Below are positions 46,974-55,015 of a DNA stretch of 64,000 nucleotides, piece after piece (within the stretch, counting starts at the first letter, position 1; the number at the start of each line of letters is the position of its first letter). Source of the DNA: Pseudoalteromonas lipolytica (GTDB lineage: Bacteria > Pseudomonadota > Gammaproteobacteria > Enterobacterales > Alteromonadaceae); NCBI RefSeq assembly GCF_001306915.1, contig NZ_LJTC01000001.1, forward strand, positions 283,887 to 347,886. Direction: 5' to 3'. The notes below the pieces were generated by a model. That model searched no databases. It had not been told where the DNA came from and saw only the letters and a list, made by a program, of their open reading frames with translations. Both the position numbers and the translations under genes were made by a program.

Positions 46974-48509
46974 ATGACTGATCAAATCCAAGACGAAAAT
47001 AAGTTAATCGCTGAGCGTCGTGGCAAATTAGACGCAATCCGCGAAAATTGCCCAGCCAACGGTCATCCAAACCAATTCCGTCGTGAACATTACACGGCTG
47101 ATTTGCAAGCTGAGTTTGGTGATAAATCGAAAGAAGAATTAGTTGCTGAGCAACATGTTGTATCAGTTGCAGGTCGTATTCTTGCAAAACGTGGTCCTTT
47201 CCTTGCGTTACAAGACATGAAAGGCCAAATTCAAGCGTACGCATCAAAAGACGTACAAAAAGAATTGAAAGCAAAATACGGTCAACTTGATATCGGTGAC
47301 ATCATCGGTGTTAAAGGCGCACTAAATAAATCAGGTAAAGGTGACCTTTACGTAGAAATGACAGAGTACGAGTTACTGACAAAGTCATTACGTCCGTTAC
47401 CAGAAAAATTCCATGGTTTATCTGACCAAGAAACTAAATACCGTCAACGTTATGTTGATTTAATTACGAATGATGCGACACGTGAAACTTTCCGTATTCG
47501 CTCAAAAGTTGTTGAAGGTATCCGTCGTTTCTTAGCTGATCGTGACTTCATGGAAGTTGAAACACCGATGCTACAAGTGATCCCAGGTGGTGCGTCTGCA
47601 CGTCCATTCGTAACACACCACAATGCACTTGATATCGACATGTACTTACGTATTGCCCCTGAACTTTACTTAAAACGTTTAGTTGTAGGTGGCTTTGAGC
47701 GTGTATTCGAAATCAATCGTAACTTCCGTAACGAAGGTTTATCAACGCGTCATAACCCAGAATTCACGATGATCGAATTCTACCAAGCATATGCGGATTA
47801 CATTGACCTGATGAACATTACTGAAGACATGTTACGTACTGTTGCGACAGACGTACTTGGTTCACCAATTGTGGTAAACACAACGAAAGATGAAAATGGT
47901 GAAGTTGTTGATTCAGTAGAGTACGACTTTGGACAACCTTTTGCTCGTTTAACAATGAGCGAGGCTATCCTTAAGTACAACCCAGACTTTGATGCTGCGG
48001 TATTTAATGACCCTGAAAACCATTTTGAAGAACTTAAAGCGTACGCAAAGCAAGTACACGTTAAGATCCCAGAAAACTGCGTATGGGGCCCAGGTAAGTT
48101 CTTGTGTGAAATCTTCGAAGAGACTGCTGAGCATAAGTTAATTCAACCAACTTTCATTACCGCTTACCCGTGGGAAGTGTCTCCACTTGCGCGCCGTAAC
48201 GATGAAAACCCATTTGTGACTGACCGTTTTGAATTCTTCGTAGGTGGCCGTGAATTAGCAAATGGTTTCTCTGAGCTTAACGATGCACAAGATCAAGCTG
48301 AGCGTTTTGCTCGTCAAGTTGAAGAGAAAGACGCAGGTGATGATGAAGCAATGCACTACGATGAAGATTACATTCGTGCGTTAGAGTACGGCTTACCACC
48401 AACAGCGGGTGAGGGTATTGGTATCGATCGTCTAGTGATGTTATTTACTGACTCACCAACAATTAAAGACGTGATCCTATTCCCACACATGCGTCCTCAA
48501 GCTGACTAA
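46974..48509 (+). CDS. lysS: Lysyl-tRNA synthetase, class II
   Basis: 511 residues. The N-terminal OB-fold anticodon domain ([28 protein letters not shown]) is followed by the class II core: motif 1 [22 protein letters not shown], motif 2 [20 protein letters not shown] and motif 3 [10 protein letters not shown]. It starts 26 bp after prfB and is probably co-transcribed with it, as in E. coli (prfB-lysS). Strong terminator after the stop. Confidence 0.97.
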   Translation: MTDQIQDENKLIAERRGKLDAIRENCPANGHPNQFRREHYTADLQAEFGDKSKEELVAEQHVVSVAGRILAKRGPFLALQDMKGQIQAYASKDVQKELKAKYGQLDIGDIIGVKGALNKSGKGDLYVEMTEYELLTKSLRPLPEKFHGLSDQETKYRQRYVDLITNDATRETFRIRSKVVEGIRRFLADRDFMEVETPMLQVIPGGASARPFVTHHNALDIDMYLRIAPELYLKRLVVGGFERVFEINRNFRNEGLSTRHNPEFTMIEFYQAYADYIDLMNITEDMLRTVATDVLGSPIVVNTTKDENGEVVDSVEYDFGQPFARLTMSEAILKYNPDFDAAVFNDPENHFEELKAYAKQVHVKIPENCVWGPGKFLCEIFEETAEHKLIQPTFITAYPWEVSPLARRNDENPFVTDRFEFFVGGRELANGFSELNDAQDQAERFARQVEEKDAGDDEAMHYDEDYIRALEYGLPPTAGEGIGIDRLVMLFTDSPTIKDVILFPHMRPQAD

Positions 48510-48525
48510 TCAGCTAAATGTTCTG

Positions 48526-48552
48526 AAAACGCCGCTTTTTAGCGGCGTTTTT
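48526..48552 (+). terminator. Terminator after lysS
   Basis: AAAACGCCGCT-tttt-AGCGGCGTTTTT, 11-bp perfect stem with U-tract. Confidence 0.92.
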
Positions 48553-48760
48553 GTTATCAGAATTTTCTGATTTTTATTGCTCTCAATTTTTATATTTAAT
48601 TGTAATTAGCTGATCTAAAAGAAAATGCTGAATTATTTTTCAAACGAAGTTACTAAGTTGTAAAGTTTTTCTACTAATTCTAAGTCCGATAGTATTATTT
48701 TTAGACAAGATATGACATCATTACGCCATTCTCTTCAACGTTTAAACGGACTTAATAATA

Positions 48761-48958
48761 ATGACAAAAAAGCCTTCGCAGTCTTCAGTAGAGACAACGC
48801 CAAGCGAGCATCAACGTGAAGCTTTTTATCGTGCCTGCATCGCCGAATTCCAACAATTGGGTTATCAAGACCAATACCTAGCCGAATTAACAGATGAACT
48901 AATCCCACTGACGGGTCTTGAGCCGTTGAGTGATAAAGAAAAAACGACTAAAGGGTAA
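48761..48958 (+). CDS. Small acidic protein of unknown function (65 residues)
   Basis: 65 residues, no signal or membrane segment. After a Ser/Thr-rich start, residues ~17-50 look helical (HQREAFYRACIAEFQQLGYQDQYLAELTDELI), with a Lys-rich end. Base composition and codon use are like normal genes here, not spacer. The SD is weak. It sits alone between the lysS terminator and the tRNA array. Conservation would settle whether it is real; I think it is more likely than not. Confidence 0.5.
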   Translation: MTKKPSQSSVETTPSEHQREAFYRACIAEFQQLGYQDQYLAELTDELIPLTGLEPLSDKEKTTKG

Positions 48959-49028
48959 ACAAAAACGAGTTGTTTTTGTGCGTTGTGGATAATCTATAAC
49001 CATCTGTACGATTTTCCTTGAAAAGTGT

Positions 49029-49056
49029 TTGACATATTTCCTGAAGTCTTTATTAT
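49029..49056 (+). promoter_or_regulatory. Promoter of the tRNA-Ser/tRNA-Arg array
   Basis: TTGACA (49029-49034), a 16-bp spacer and TATTAT (49051-49056), followed by a GC-rich discriminator (ACGCCCC) typical of stringently controlled stable-RNA promoters. It ends ~14 bp before tRNA-Ser. Confidence 0.75.
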
Positions 49057-49070
49057 ACGCCCCACAAGAC

Positions 49071-49163
49071 GGAGAGGTGGCCGAGTGGCCGAAGGCGCTC
49101 CCCTGCTAAGGGAGTATAGGGTTTGTAGCTCTATCGAGGGTTCGAATCCCTCCTTCTCCACCA
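49071..49163 (+). tRNA. tRNA-Ser (anticodon GCT)
   Basis: 93 bases including CCA. Acceptor GGAGAGG pairs with CTTCTCC, the anticodon loop is CTGCTAA, and a long variable arm (tatagggtttgtagctcta) marks it as a class II tRNA-Ser for AGC/AGU. First gene of an array with the same content as E. coli serV-argVYZQ. Confidence 0.96.
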
Positions 49164-49200
49164 TTTTTTTAAAATGGCATGTCTTGAAAGTAATATGTGT

Positions 49201-49277
49201 GGACGCGTAGCTCAGCTGGATAGAGTACCTGGCTACGAACCAGGCGGTCGGAGGTTCGAATCCTCCCGCGTCCGCCA
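49201..49277 (+). tRNA. tRNA-Arg (anticodon ACG), copy 1
   Basis: 77 bases with encoded CCA; GGACGCG pairs with CGCGTCC; anticodon loop CTACGAA. The A34 is expected to be edited to inosine by TadA to read CGU, CGC and CGA. Identical to copies 2-4. Confidence 0.97.
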
Positions 49278-49332
49278 CTTTTTACTTTGGCTCTGCTAAG
49301 AGAATAAATTAGCAATATTCAAATGTGCGTGT

Positions 49333-49409
49333 GGACGCGTAGCTCAGCTGGATAGAGTACCTGGCTACGAACCAGGCGGTCGGAGGTTCGAATCCTCCCG
49401 CGTCCGCCA
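49333..49409 (+). tRNA. tRNA-Arg (anticodon ACG), copy 2
   Basis: Sequence identical to copy 1 over all 77 bases; 55-bp spacer from copy 1. Confidence 0.97.
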
Positions 49410-49469
49410 TATTTGAAACTCACATCGAGTATAAAGATAAATCATTGCAAGATTATAAAATGCAACTGC

Positions 49470-49546
49470 GGACGCGTAGCTCAGCTGGATAGAGTACCTG
49501 GCTACGAACCAGGCGGTCGGAGGTTCGAATCCTCCCGCGTCCGCCA
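49470..49546 (+). tRNA. tRNA-Arg (anticodon ACG), copy 3
   Basis: Sequence identical to copy 1. A strong terminator follows it at 49571-49592, so the main transcript probably ends here. Confidence 0.97.
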
Positions 49547-49570
49547 CTTTCTCTTAGAAAGTGACATAAG

Positions 49571-49592
49571 CCGACAAGCTGTCGGTTTTTTT
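49571..49592 (+). terminator. Terminator inside the tRNA-Arg array
   Basis: CCGACA-agc-TGTCGG followed by seven T, placed between tRNA-Arg copies 3 and 4. Confidence 0.85.
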
Positions 49593-49641
49593 GTCTTTAA
49601 GACATGGTCAATGCGCGACTTAAACATGCGAAACATACTGC

Positions 49642-49718
49642 GGACGCGTAGCTCAGCTGGATAGAGTACCTGGCTACGAACCAGGCGGTCGGAGGTTCGA
49701 ATCCTCCCGCGTCCGCCA
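49642..49718 (+). tRNA. tRNA-Arg (anticodon ACG), copy 4
   Basis: Sequence identical to copy 1, but beyond the internal terminator; it needs read-through or its own promoter. Confidence 0.95.
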
Positions 49719-49729
49719 CTTTCTTCTTG

Positions 49730-49813
49730 AAAGTGACATAAACCGACGAAAGTCGGTTTTTTTGTGCCTGCAATTCGCGTAGGTGTGGTTGTAGGAGCGA
49801 CTTCAGTCGTGAA
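49730..49813 (+). repeat. 84-bp repeat block, copy A (terminator plus REP palindrome)
   Basis: 84 bp that recur at 49929-50012 with one mismatch. It comprises the tRNA terminator, a short linker and a palindrome GTAGG-AGCGACT-tc-AGTCGTG (GTAGG at 49791-49795) of the REP type. Confidence 0.9.
49741..49763 (+). terminator. Terminator after tRNA-Arg copy 4
   Basis: AACCGAC-gaaa-GTCGGTT then T-tract. Near-identical to the one after the decayed copy (49940-49962) and related to the one after copy 3. Confidence 0.85.
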
Positions 49814-49857
49814 TAAATATACCGTTTTATTGCACCTTATTATTCTTTAGGCGACTT

Positions 49858-49909
49858 TGAACCACGCAGCCGGAGGTTCACTGTTTCAAAATACGTCCCG
49901 CGTCCGCCA
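49858..49909 (+). pseudogene. Remnant of a fifth tRNA-Arg (3' half)
   Basis: GAACCA..GC.G.CGGAGGTTC matches the anticodon-loop-to-T-arm part of the intact copies with several substitutions. The T loop is interrupted by about ten extra bases, and the 3' end TCCCGCGTCCGCCA plus the following actttctct is intact. No 5' half is present. It is followed by the same terminator as copy 4, so it is a decayed duplicate. Confidence 0.85.
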
Positions 49910-49928
49910 CTTTCTCTCAATTAGAGTT

Positions 49929-50012
49929 AAAGTGACATAAACCGACGAAAGTCGGTTTTTTTGTGCCTGCAATTCGCGTAGGTGTGGTTGTAGGAGCGAC
50001 TTCAGTTGTGAA
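49929..50012 (+). repeat. 84-bp repeat block, copy B
   Basis: Copy of 49730-49813 with one C-to-T change, which weakens the REP stem to a G-T pair. It contains the terminator at 49940-49962 and GTAGG at 49990-49994. Confidence 0.9.
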
Positions 50013-50046
50013 CATCACGCTTTCACAAACCCCCAACTCAAAATAT

Positions 50047-50136
50047 AAAAAATGCCCCCGTAGGCGTGAAACTTGTTTCGCGCGCATCAAGATGCTGTCG
50101 CCATAAATGGCGACCTACAGGGTAGGGGCATTTTTT
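50047..50136. repeat. Inverted REP pair nested inside a terminator stem
   Basis: Outer stem AAAAAATGCCCC (50047-50058) pairs with GGGGCATTTTTT (50125-50136). Inside it GTAGG (50060-50064) pairs with CCTAC (50114-50118), enclosing three hairpins: GCGTGAAAC/GTTTCGCGC, GCATC-aa-GATGC and GTCGCCAT-aa-ATGGCGAC. Each strand reads GTAGG plus palindrome inward, the layout of a REP pair (BIME). On the minus strand it would serve as the terminator of the TonB receptor gene. Confidence 0.75.
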
Positions 50137-52150
50137 AAAATAAAAAACTCATGCTTAATCGAACTGTGCGTGGCTCAATGGGGTGAAAGTGATTATCTTC
50201 TACCCCTTCTGTTGGTTCGCCCGCTAGTCTTGATGAGTAGTAGTAATCAATGTCATGGTCATTACTATCAAACAAGTTAAGCAATTCAAGTTCTGCTTTC
50301 CAATGAGTTTGCTGATAACTCACTAAACCATTTACCACAGTTAAAGGCTCTGAACGTTTGCTGCCATCATCACTCAACATACGTTTACCTATATGGCGTA
50401 AACGTAATGAGCTTTGCCACTGTTGTGCAAACTGCCAGCTAATCCCGGCACTTGCAACCACTGGTACAGCTCCCTCAATACGGTTGTTGTTATTGCTAAT
50501 GTCTAAACGAGAATGCGTAAATGACGCTTCTGCATCTAAGCTTAATGTGTCACTAAGCCAGTAGTAGGCACTTAGTTCTATACCATAGCGCTGTGATGCA
50601 TCACTGGCCTCAGTGTTACCTGCATCACCAACAAACAACAATTCTGAGTCGAGTTCTAGCCACCAAAGGGCTGCAGAAAAGTTAAATTGCTGCTCATCGA
50701 AGTAGCGCAATCCTAACTCTGCACCATTACTCTTAACGAGTAAGTCTACGGTGTTTGTTGCCTCAAGTGTTACTGGGTCTTGAGCAATGGTTGCGCCACG
50801 AGCATCATTTGAATGAAAAGACTGCCCCCAGTTTGCATAACCAGCAAGGTTATCAGTAAATAAGTAAGTTAGACTTGCCTTAAAGCCGAGTAAATCATCA
50901 TCTGCATCACCAGAATTTAAACTGTTGTCACTATCAACGTGAGCATCTAAATAATCATATCTAACACCAAGGGTTGCCTCTAACTGTTGACTTAAATGAA
51001 GTTGTGTTTGCCAGTATGCTGTATAGCTTGTTTCCTCGACACTGTCTTGTCGTACTGTTGAAAGGTACTTTCGGGCTTGTGTATTGTATAGGCCAACTTT
51101 ATTCACATTATCATGCCGAAGCTCTGTTCCAACGGTATGATTAACGGGAATATCACCTACATTAGCTGTAAATTGATAGCTTAGTGTTCCACCTGAGATA
51201 GTGCGGTTATCTCGTTGGTTAAACTGATCGCCATTAATTGGATCATTAAGGAAATATGAGAAGTTAGAGTATAAATTTAGCTCGTAGTCGATGAGGTATG
51301 CACTTACTGATAAGTTTTGTCCTTGCCAATTTGTCGATAAGCTATACCGACTTGACTCTCCGCCAAGTGTTTTATCGAGTGAGCCAAGCTCTGAAATGAT
51401 ACCTTGCTCAATAGCCCTTTGCGGGATCTGATCTGCTGAATTCCAACTGTTGTCATAAGCCATTGCCGTAATTGATAAGTTACCTTGTTCTGAATCACGA
51501 CTATAACGTAGCAATGCGTTTTTTTTATTAACGTCTTCATTAATATCCTGCCAAGGCCCATCATAAACTTGCCACTCTGTCGCGCCTACCAGTTTGCCAC
51601 TACCGATTGAGGTACTCCCTAATGCAACACCTCTATAGAAGTTATCTTCCCCTACAGTGATACTGAGCTGATCATGTTTAGGGTTGTCAGATAAATGAAA
51701 ATAAGCACTGCCAGCCGTTGAAAAGTCGCCTTGGCGCACATCATAACTGCCTTTTTGATAACTAACAGTGGCAATTGTTTCTGGAATTATAAAGTTTAAG
51801 TCAGTATAGCCTTGCCCATGACCATGACTGCGCATATTGATAGGCATACCATCAATGTTCGTGGCAAAGTCTGTTCCATGATCAAGATTAAAGCCACGAA
51901 TAAAATATTGATTCGCTTTTCCAGAGCCGCTGTGTTGGGTGACAGCCATGCCGGGAATTAACTCAAGCAATTCAGTAGATCGAAGCATGGGTCTATTTTC
52001 TATTTCACCCTGACCAATAATACCGCTAGAGGCGCTTATAGACTCACCAATTAATCCAGTACGGTGACCATAAACCGTTATTCTTTCTATATTAGCAAAC
52101 GCGTTAAAAGAGCAGCAGAAGGTTACAACACTGATACATAGCTTATTCAT
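50135..52150 (-). CDS. TonB-dependent outer-membrane receptor
   Basis: 671 residues from the ATG at 52150 (AAGGAT upstream); 21 extra in-frame residues to 52213 are rejected. Signal peptide cleaved after AFA. The TonB box region is IERITVYGHR. The plug has a striking stretch, NQYFIRGFNLDHGTDFAT, followed by DGMPINMRSHGHGQGYTDL with three His; then a 22-strand barrel ends in Phe (MSFLF). The ligand is unknown: the His-rich plug loop hints at metal or metallophore, but the gene shares its promoter region and a palindrome with the muropeptide cluster, so a cell-wall fragment is an alternative. The last residues run into the nested terminator. Confidence 0.85.
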   Translation of the reverse strand: MNKLCISVVTFCCSFNAFANIERITVYGHRTGLIGESISASSGIIGQGEIENRPMLRSTELLELIPGMAVTQHSGSGKANQYFIRGFNLDHGTDFATNIDGMPINMRSHGHGQGYTDLNFIIPETIATVSYQKGSYDVRQGDFSTAGSAYFHLSDNPKHDQLSITVGEDNFYRGVALGSTSIGSGKLVGATEWQVYDGPWQDINEDVNKKNALLRYSRDSEQGNLSITAMAYDNSWNSADQIPQRAIEQGIISELGSLDKTLGGESSRYSLSTNWQGQNLSVSAYLIDYELNLYSNFSYFLNDPINGDQFNQRDNRTISGGTLSYQFTANVGDIPVNHTVGTELRHDNVNKVGLYNTQARKYLSTVRQDSVEETSYTAYWQTQLHLSQQLEATLGVRYDYLDAHVDSDNSLNSGDADDDLLGFKASLTYLFTDNLAGYANWGQSFHSNDARGATIAQDPVTLEATNTVDLLVKSNGAELGLRYFDEQQFNFSAALWWLELDSELLFVGDAGNTEASDASQRYGIELSAYYWLSDTLSLDAEASFTHSRLDISNNNNRIEGAVPVVASAGISWQFAQQWQSSLRLRHIGKRMLSDDGSKRSEPLTVVNGLVSYQQTHWKAELELLNLFDSNDHDIDYYYSSRLAGEPTEGVEDNHFHPIEPRTVRLSMSFLF

Positions 52151-52264
52151 TTGAAAGATCCTTATTTGAAAGGTGCTAATCAACAAACGAGTAATTGCTA
52201 ATATTGGATGCAAAAAACGTTTAAAAAATTGAGTTAATTTGCTTCATGGTCAATTTGTGTTAGA

Positions 52265-52281
52265 TTTAATAAAATATTCCA
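52265..52281. promoter_or_regulatory. Palindromic operator candidate, site 1 of the muropeptide cluster
   Basis: TTTAATA-AAA-TATTCCA, 14 of 17 bases identical to the perfect palindrome at 56914-56930. It lies 30 bp before the serine-hydrolase lipoprotein start and 115 bp before the divergent TonB receptor. Confidence 0.55.
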
Positions 52282-52310
52282 AAAATAATAACAATTGGGA
52301 ATTTTATTTT

Positions 52311-53609
52311 ATGTATGTGAAAGGTGCATATCAAAACAGGCTGGCTATAAGTTGCACCCTGATACTCTTGGCAGGTTGTCAAACAAGCACTGAAAAAGCC
52401 CCGATAACCGACCAACAATACTTCGAGAAGGTGATGTTAGCGCCTGCTATTTTGCCAAACGATTTAACCAATACTGGCTGTTTATCGCTTGAGAGTGAAA
52501 CTAAGCTGCAAGGCTATAAATCAGCGGCTGAGGTTAATTACCAGCAAGCGGGTTGGCAAAACAGAGTGGCAGCCGACTGGCAGTATTTTTTAGCCCCAGA
52601 GCAACCGGGCAAGCTACTCCTAATCGATTATCAAGTTCAAGCAGGGCAATTAGCTTACCGGTATTTAAGTGACGGGAGCCACAATGATCTGTATGAACCT
52701 TGGAGCTCATCGAAGGTTCAAGCGTTTAGCGGTGCGCTGTCAAAAGTAAGGCAAACCCACCCAGAGCTTGGCGCAGCTTCTTTTGCTGGTGATACGGCAC
52801 TCGCTGATTTGATCAGCAGTATTAATAGTTACGAAGCATTTGGTAAAGCCGATGGTAACTCAAATGCGATAGCCAGTTATTTTGTCAATGTCGCAGGGCG
52901 CGAATATTTACGTGGGCTTTTTAATGATGGCTGGCTAAAACTACAGGATCAGCGTTTGTTATTTAACGGCGCATATGGCTCAGAGCAGTTTATGCCATCA
53001 GACGAATACTGGCGTAACCCTGCTAATAATGAACTTGATGCAAAGATAAGCCGGTACAAAGCAAGCAGTGATGATCCTGGCTATTTGGGGTATCGTTGTG
53101 AGGGTTGTGGTTTAACGGGCAACAAAGCAATGACCACACTTGCTCAAGCGGAATGGTTAAAACGTCTGGTTAGTCATCAGCGTGAACCAAGTACGCAAAT
53201 GCCTCATTTACAAGCAAGTGATGTTGATGTGCTACTTAACGGCACAGGTCATACAGGTGAACATGCTCCTGTAGGCGGCATGATGGTGGGTATCAGTCAT
53301 ATCGTTACAAATGCATTGGCAAATGTTATTGCACCAAATGATAGTCGCTCAGCAAAGGAAGTGCTCGATGGCGCGACGAATGGGCAGTGGCGTGTTTGGC
53401 AAAAAATTGGTTGGGGGCCAAGTGAAACGCGCTCCACCACAGAAACCGTAATGTTGGCACATGTGTGTTTAGGCAATTACCAAGGTGGCCGAGAGTTTAC
53501 GTTTAGTGTACAGCAGTCAACTTCGGGGGCCGACGAAGCCAATTTGCCAACAGTCGGTAAGCAAATGCAGCAAAAGTTGCAGCATGCTTTTACAAAATTA
53601 TTAGATTAA
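52311..53609 (+). CDS. Beta-lactamase-fold serine hydrolase lipoprotein
   Basis: 432 residues from the ATG at 52311 (GGGA upstream); the earlier in-frame ATG at 52239 would bury the lipobox. Lipobox LLAGC. The penicillin-recognising fold is suggested by S132-S-S-K135 (SxxK) and by H314-T-G316 in GTGHTGEHAPVGGMMVG, which matches the class A K/H/R-TG strand and the following active-site strand. An intermediate SxN/YxN motif is not obvious. In this cluster a D,D- or D,L-peptidase acting on peptidoglycan stem peptides is the natural guess. First gene of the downstream run. Confidence 0.7.
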   Translation: MYVKGAYQNRLAISCTLILLAGCQTSTEKAPITDQQYFEKVMLAPAILPNDLTNTGCLSLESETKLQGYKSAAEVNYQQAGWQNRVAADWQYFLAPEQPGKLLLIDYQVQAGQLAYRYLSDGSHNDLYEPWSSSKVQAFSGALSKVRQTHPELGAASFAGDTALADLISSINSYEAFGKADGNSNAIASYFVNVAGREYLRGLFNDGWLKLQDQRLLFNGAYGSEQFMPSDEYWRNPANNELDAKISRYKASSDDPGYLGYRCEGCGLTGNKAMTTLAQAEWLKRLVSHQREPSTQMPHLQASDVDVLLNGTGHTGEHAPVGGMMVGISHIVTNALANVIAPNDSRSAKEVLDGATNGQWRVWQKIGWGPSETRSTTETVMLAHVCLGNYQGGREFTFSVQQSTSGADEANLPTVGKQMQQKLQHAFTKLLD

Positions 53610-53630
53610 CGCGTTCAATAAGGTACAGCT

Positions 53631-55007
53631 ATGCGTCGTTCAATTATCGCTTTATCAATTACTTTAGGTGTTGCTTTTAGTGCACCTATGCATGCTGAGG
53701 GTTGGCAATCAGATGTTATCGGGATCACGCAGTCACAGCTTTCGCCCAGCTACTGGCTAGCACAAGGTGCATCGGCAAAAGTGATCATGACAGAGGCGCA
53801 AATTGCAGCCTTCAACGAGAAATTAATTAAAGATAATAAATACATTGTTGATCCTCTTTCATTTCAAAAATCGCTCACTAAAGACGAGCTAACAAGCGCC
53901 ATTCATTCAGCAAGTTCAATTCCAAAAAGCCCGCGCTTTTTTACTGATGGCCGACAACTCACCGCGAAAGATTTTGCTAAATATCAGGAAAACTTAAACC
54001 TTAACAAAGTCGGAGATAACAATGAGGTACGCTTTGCTGTGGTCGTTAAGCGCACCGCATTACGCACTTTTCCAACCTGGGATCGGGTATTAAATAGCGG
54101 CCTTGATCAAGACTTAGATCGTTTTCAAGAAAGCGGTATGTTTCCGGGCGAAGCGGTTGCTGTATTGCATCAAAGCGCAGATAAAAAATGGTTGTTAGTT
54201 CGTGCTTACAACTACCTTGCATGGACGCCAGCCGAAGATCTTGCCTTTGCTGATGCGGATAAAATAAAAGCTTATCGCGAACAAGCTAACTTTTTGGTGG
54301 TAACCGGGGCAAAGGTCAATACTGCTTATGTGCCAAGCGATGAAACCCTCTCAGAAGTGCAGCTCGATATGGGAGTACGCTTACCATTGGTTGATAGTGA
54401 GCAAGTACCGTATTTGCTCAACGGCCAAAACAGCTATGCTAGCCATGTTGTACAGTTACCAACCCGCGATGAGCAAGGCAAACTTGTAATTAAACCGGCG
54501 ATGATCAGTAAAACTGCCGATGTAAACTTAGGCTACCTAGACTACAACGAACAGAATCTGATTAAACAAGGCTTTAAGTTTTTAGGCGAGCGTTATGGTT
54601 GGGGCCATGATTACAATGGTCGCGACTGCACTGGGTTTGTTGGTGAAATTTATAAGAGCTTTGGCCTACTAATGCCGCGTAATTCAGGCCAGCAAGGCAG
54701 TAGTGAATACGGGCAAAATAGTCGTTTTGATAAAAATACTGCGGCAGATGATAAGTTGCCGACGGTTAAGAACATGGCGATTGGCGATCTAATTTATATT
54801 CCGGGTCATGTAATGATGTACTTAGGAGAGCATCACGGTGAGCCTTATGTTATTCATGACGTTAAAGGCTTAGGTTATAACAAAGGTGATGGTAGCTTTT
54901 ATAGTAGTGCCTTGAATGGGGTGTCGGTCACGCCATTATTGCCACTTAGATTATCGCAAGAAACCAGCTACTTAGATCGTGTTTATAACATTAAGCGTAT
55001 TCGTTAG
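53631..55007 (+). CDS. NlpC/P60 endopeptidase with SH3b domain
   Basis: 458 residues. Signal peptide cleaved after MHA. Order: an N-terminal stabilising domain (~25-130), a bacterial SH3 domain (~130-220, RTALRTFPTW; LVRAYNYLAWTPAEDL) and a C-terminal NlpC/P60 Cys peptidase with C333 (GRDCTGFVGEIY), H393 (PGHVMMYLGE) and H409 (VIHDV). This matches the architecture of gamma-D-glutamyl-L-diamino-acid endopeptidases such as YkfC. It would release L-Ala-D-Glu from muropeptides outside the cytoplasm; the next gene acts on that dipeptide. 21 bp after the previous gene. Confidence 0.9.
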   Translation: MRRSIIALSITLGVAFSAPMHAEGWQSDVIGITQSQLSPSYWLAQGASAKVIMTEAQIAAFNEKLIKDNKYIVDPLSFQKSLTKDELTSAIHSASSIPKSPRFFTDGRQLTAKDFAKYQENLNLNKVGDNNEVRFAVVVKRTALRTFPTWDRVLNSGLDQDLDRFQESGMFPGEAVAVLHQSADKKWLLVRAYNYLAWTPAEDLAFADADKIKAYREQANFLVVTGAKVNTAYVPSDETLSEVQLDMGVRLPLVDSEQVPYLLNGQNSYASHVVQLPTRDEQGKLVIKPAMISKTADVNLGYLDYNEQNLIKQGFKFLGERYGWGHDYNGRDCTGFVGEIYKSFGLLMPRNSGQQGSSEYGQNSRFDKNTAADDKLPTVKNMAIGDLIYIPGHVMMYLGEHHGEPYVIHDVKGLGYNKGDGSFYSSALNGVSVTPLLPLRLSQETSYLDRVYNIKRIR

Positions 55008-55015
55008 AGGCCAGT

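Noticed and set aside
49025..49664. Open frames over the tRNA array on both strands
   Set aside because: They translate tRNA genes and their spacers; repeated near-identical peptides come from the identical tRNA copies.
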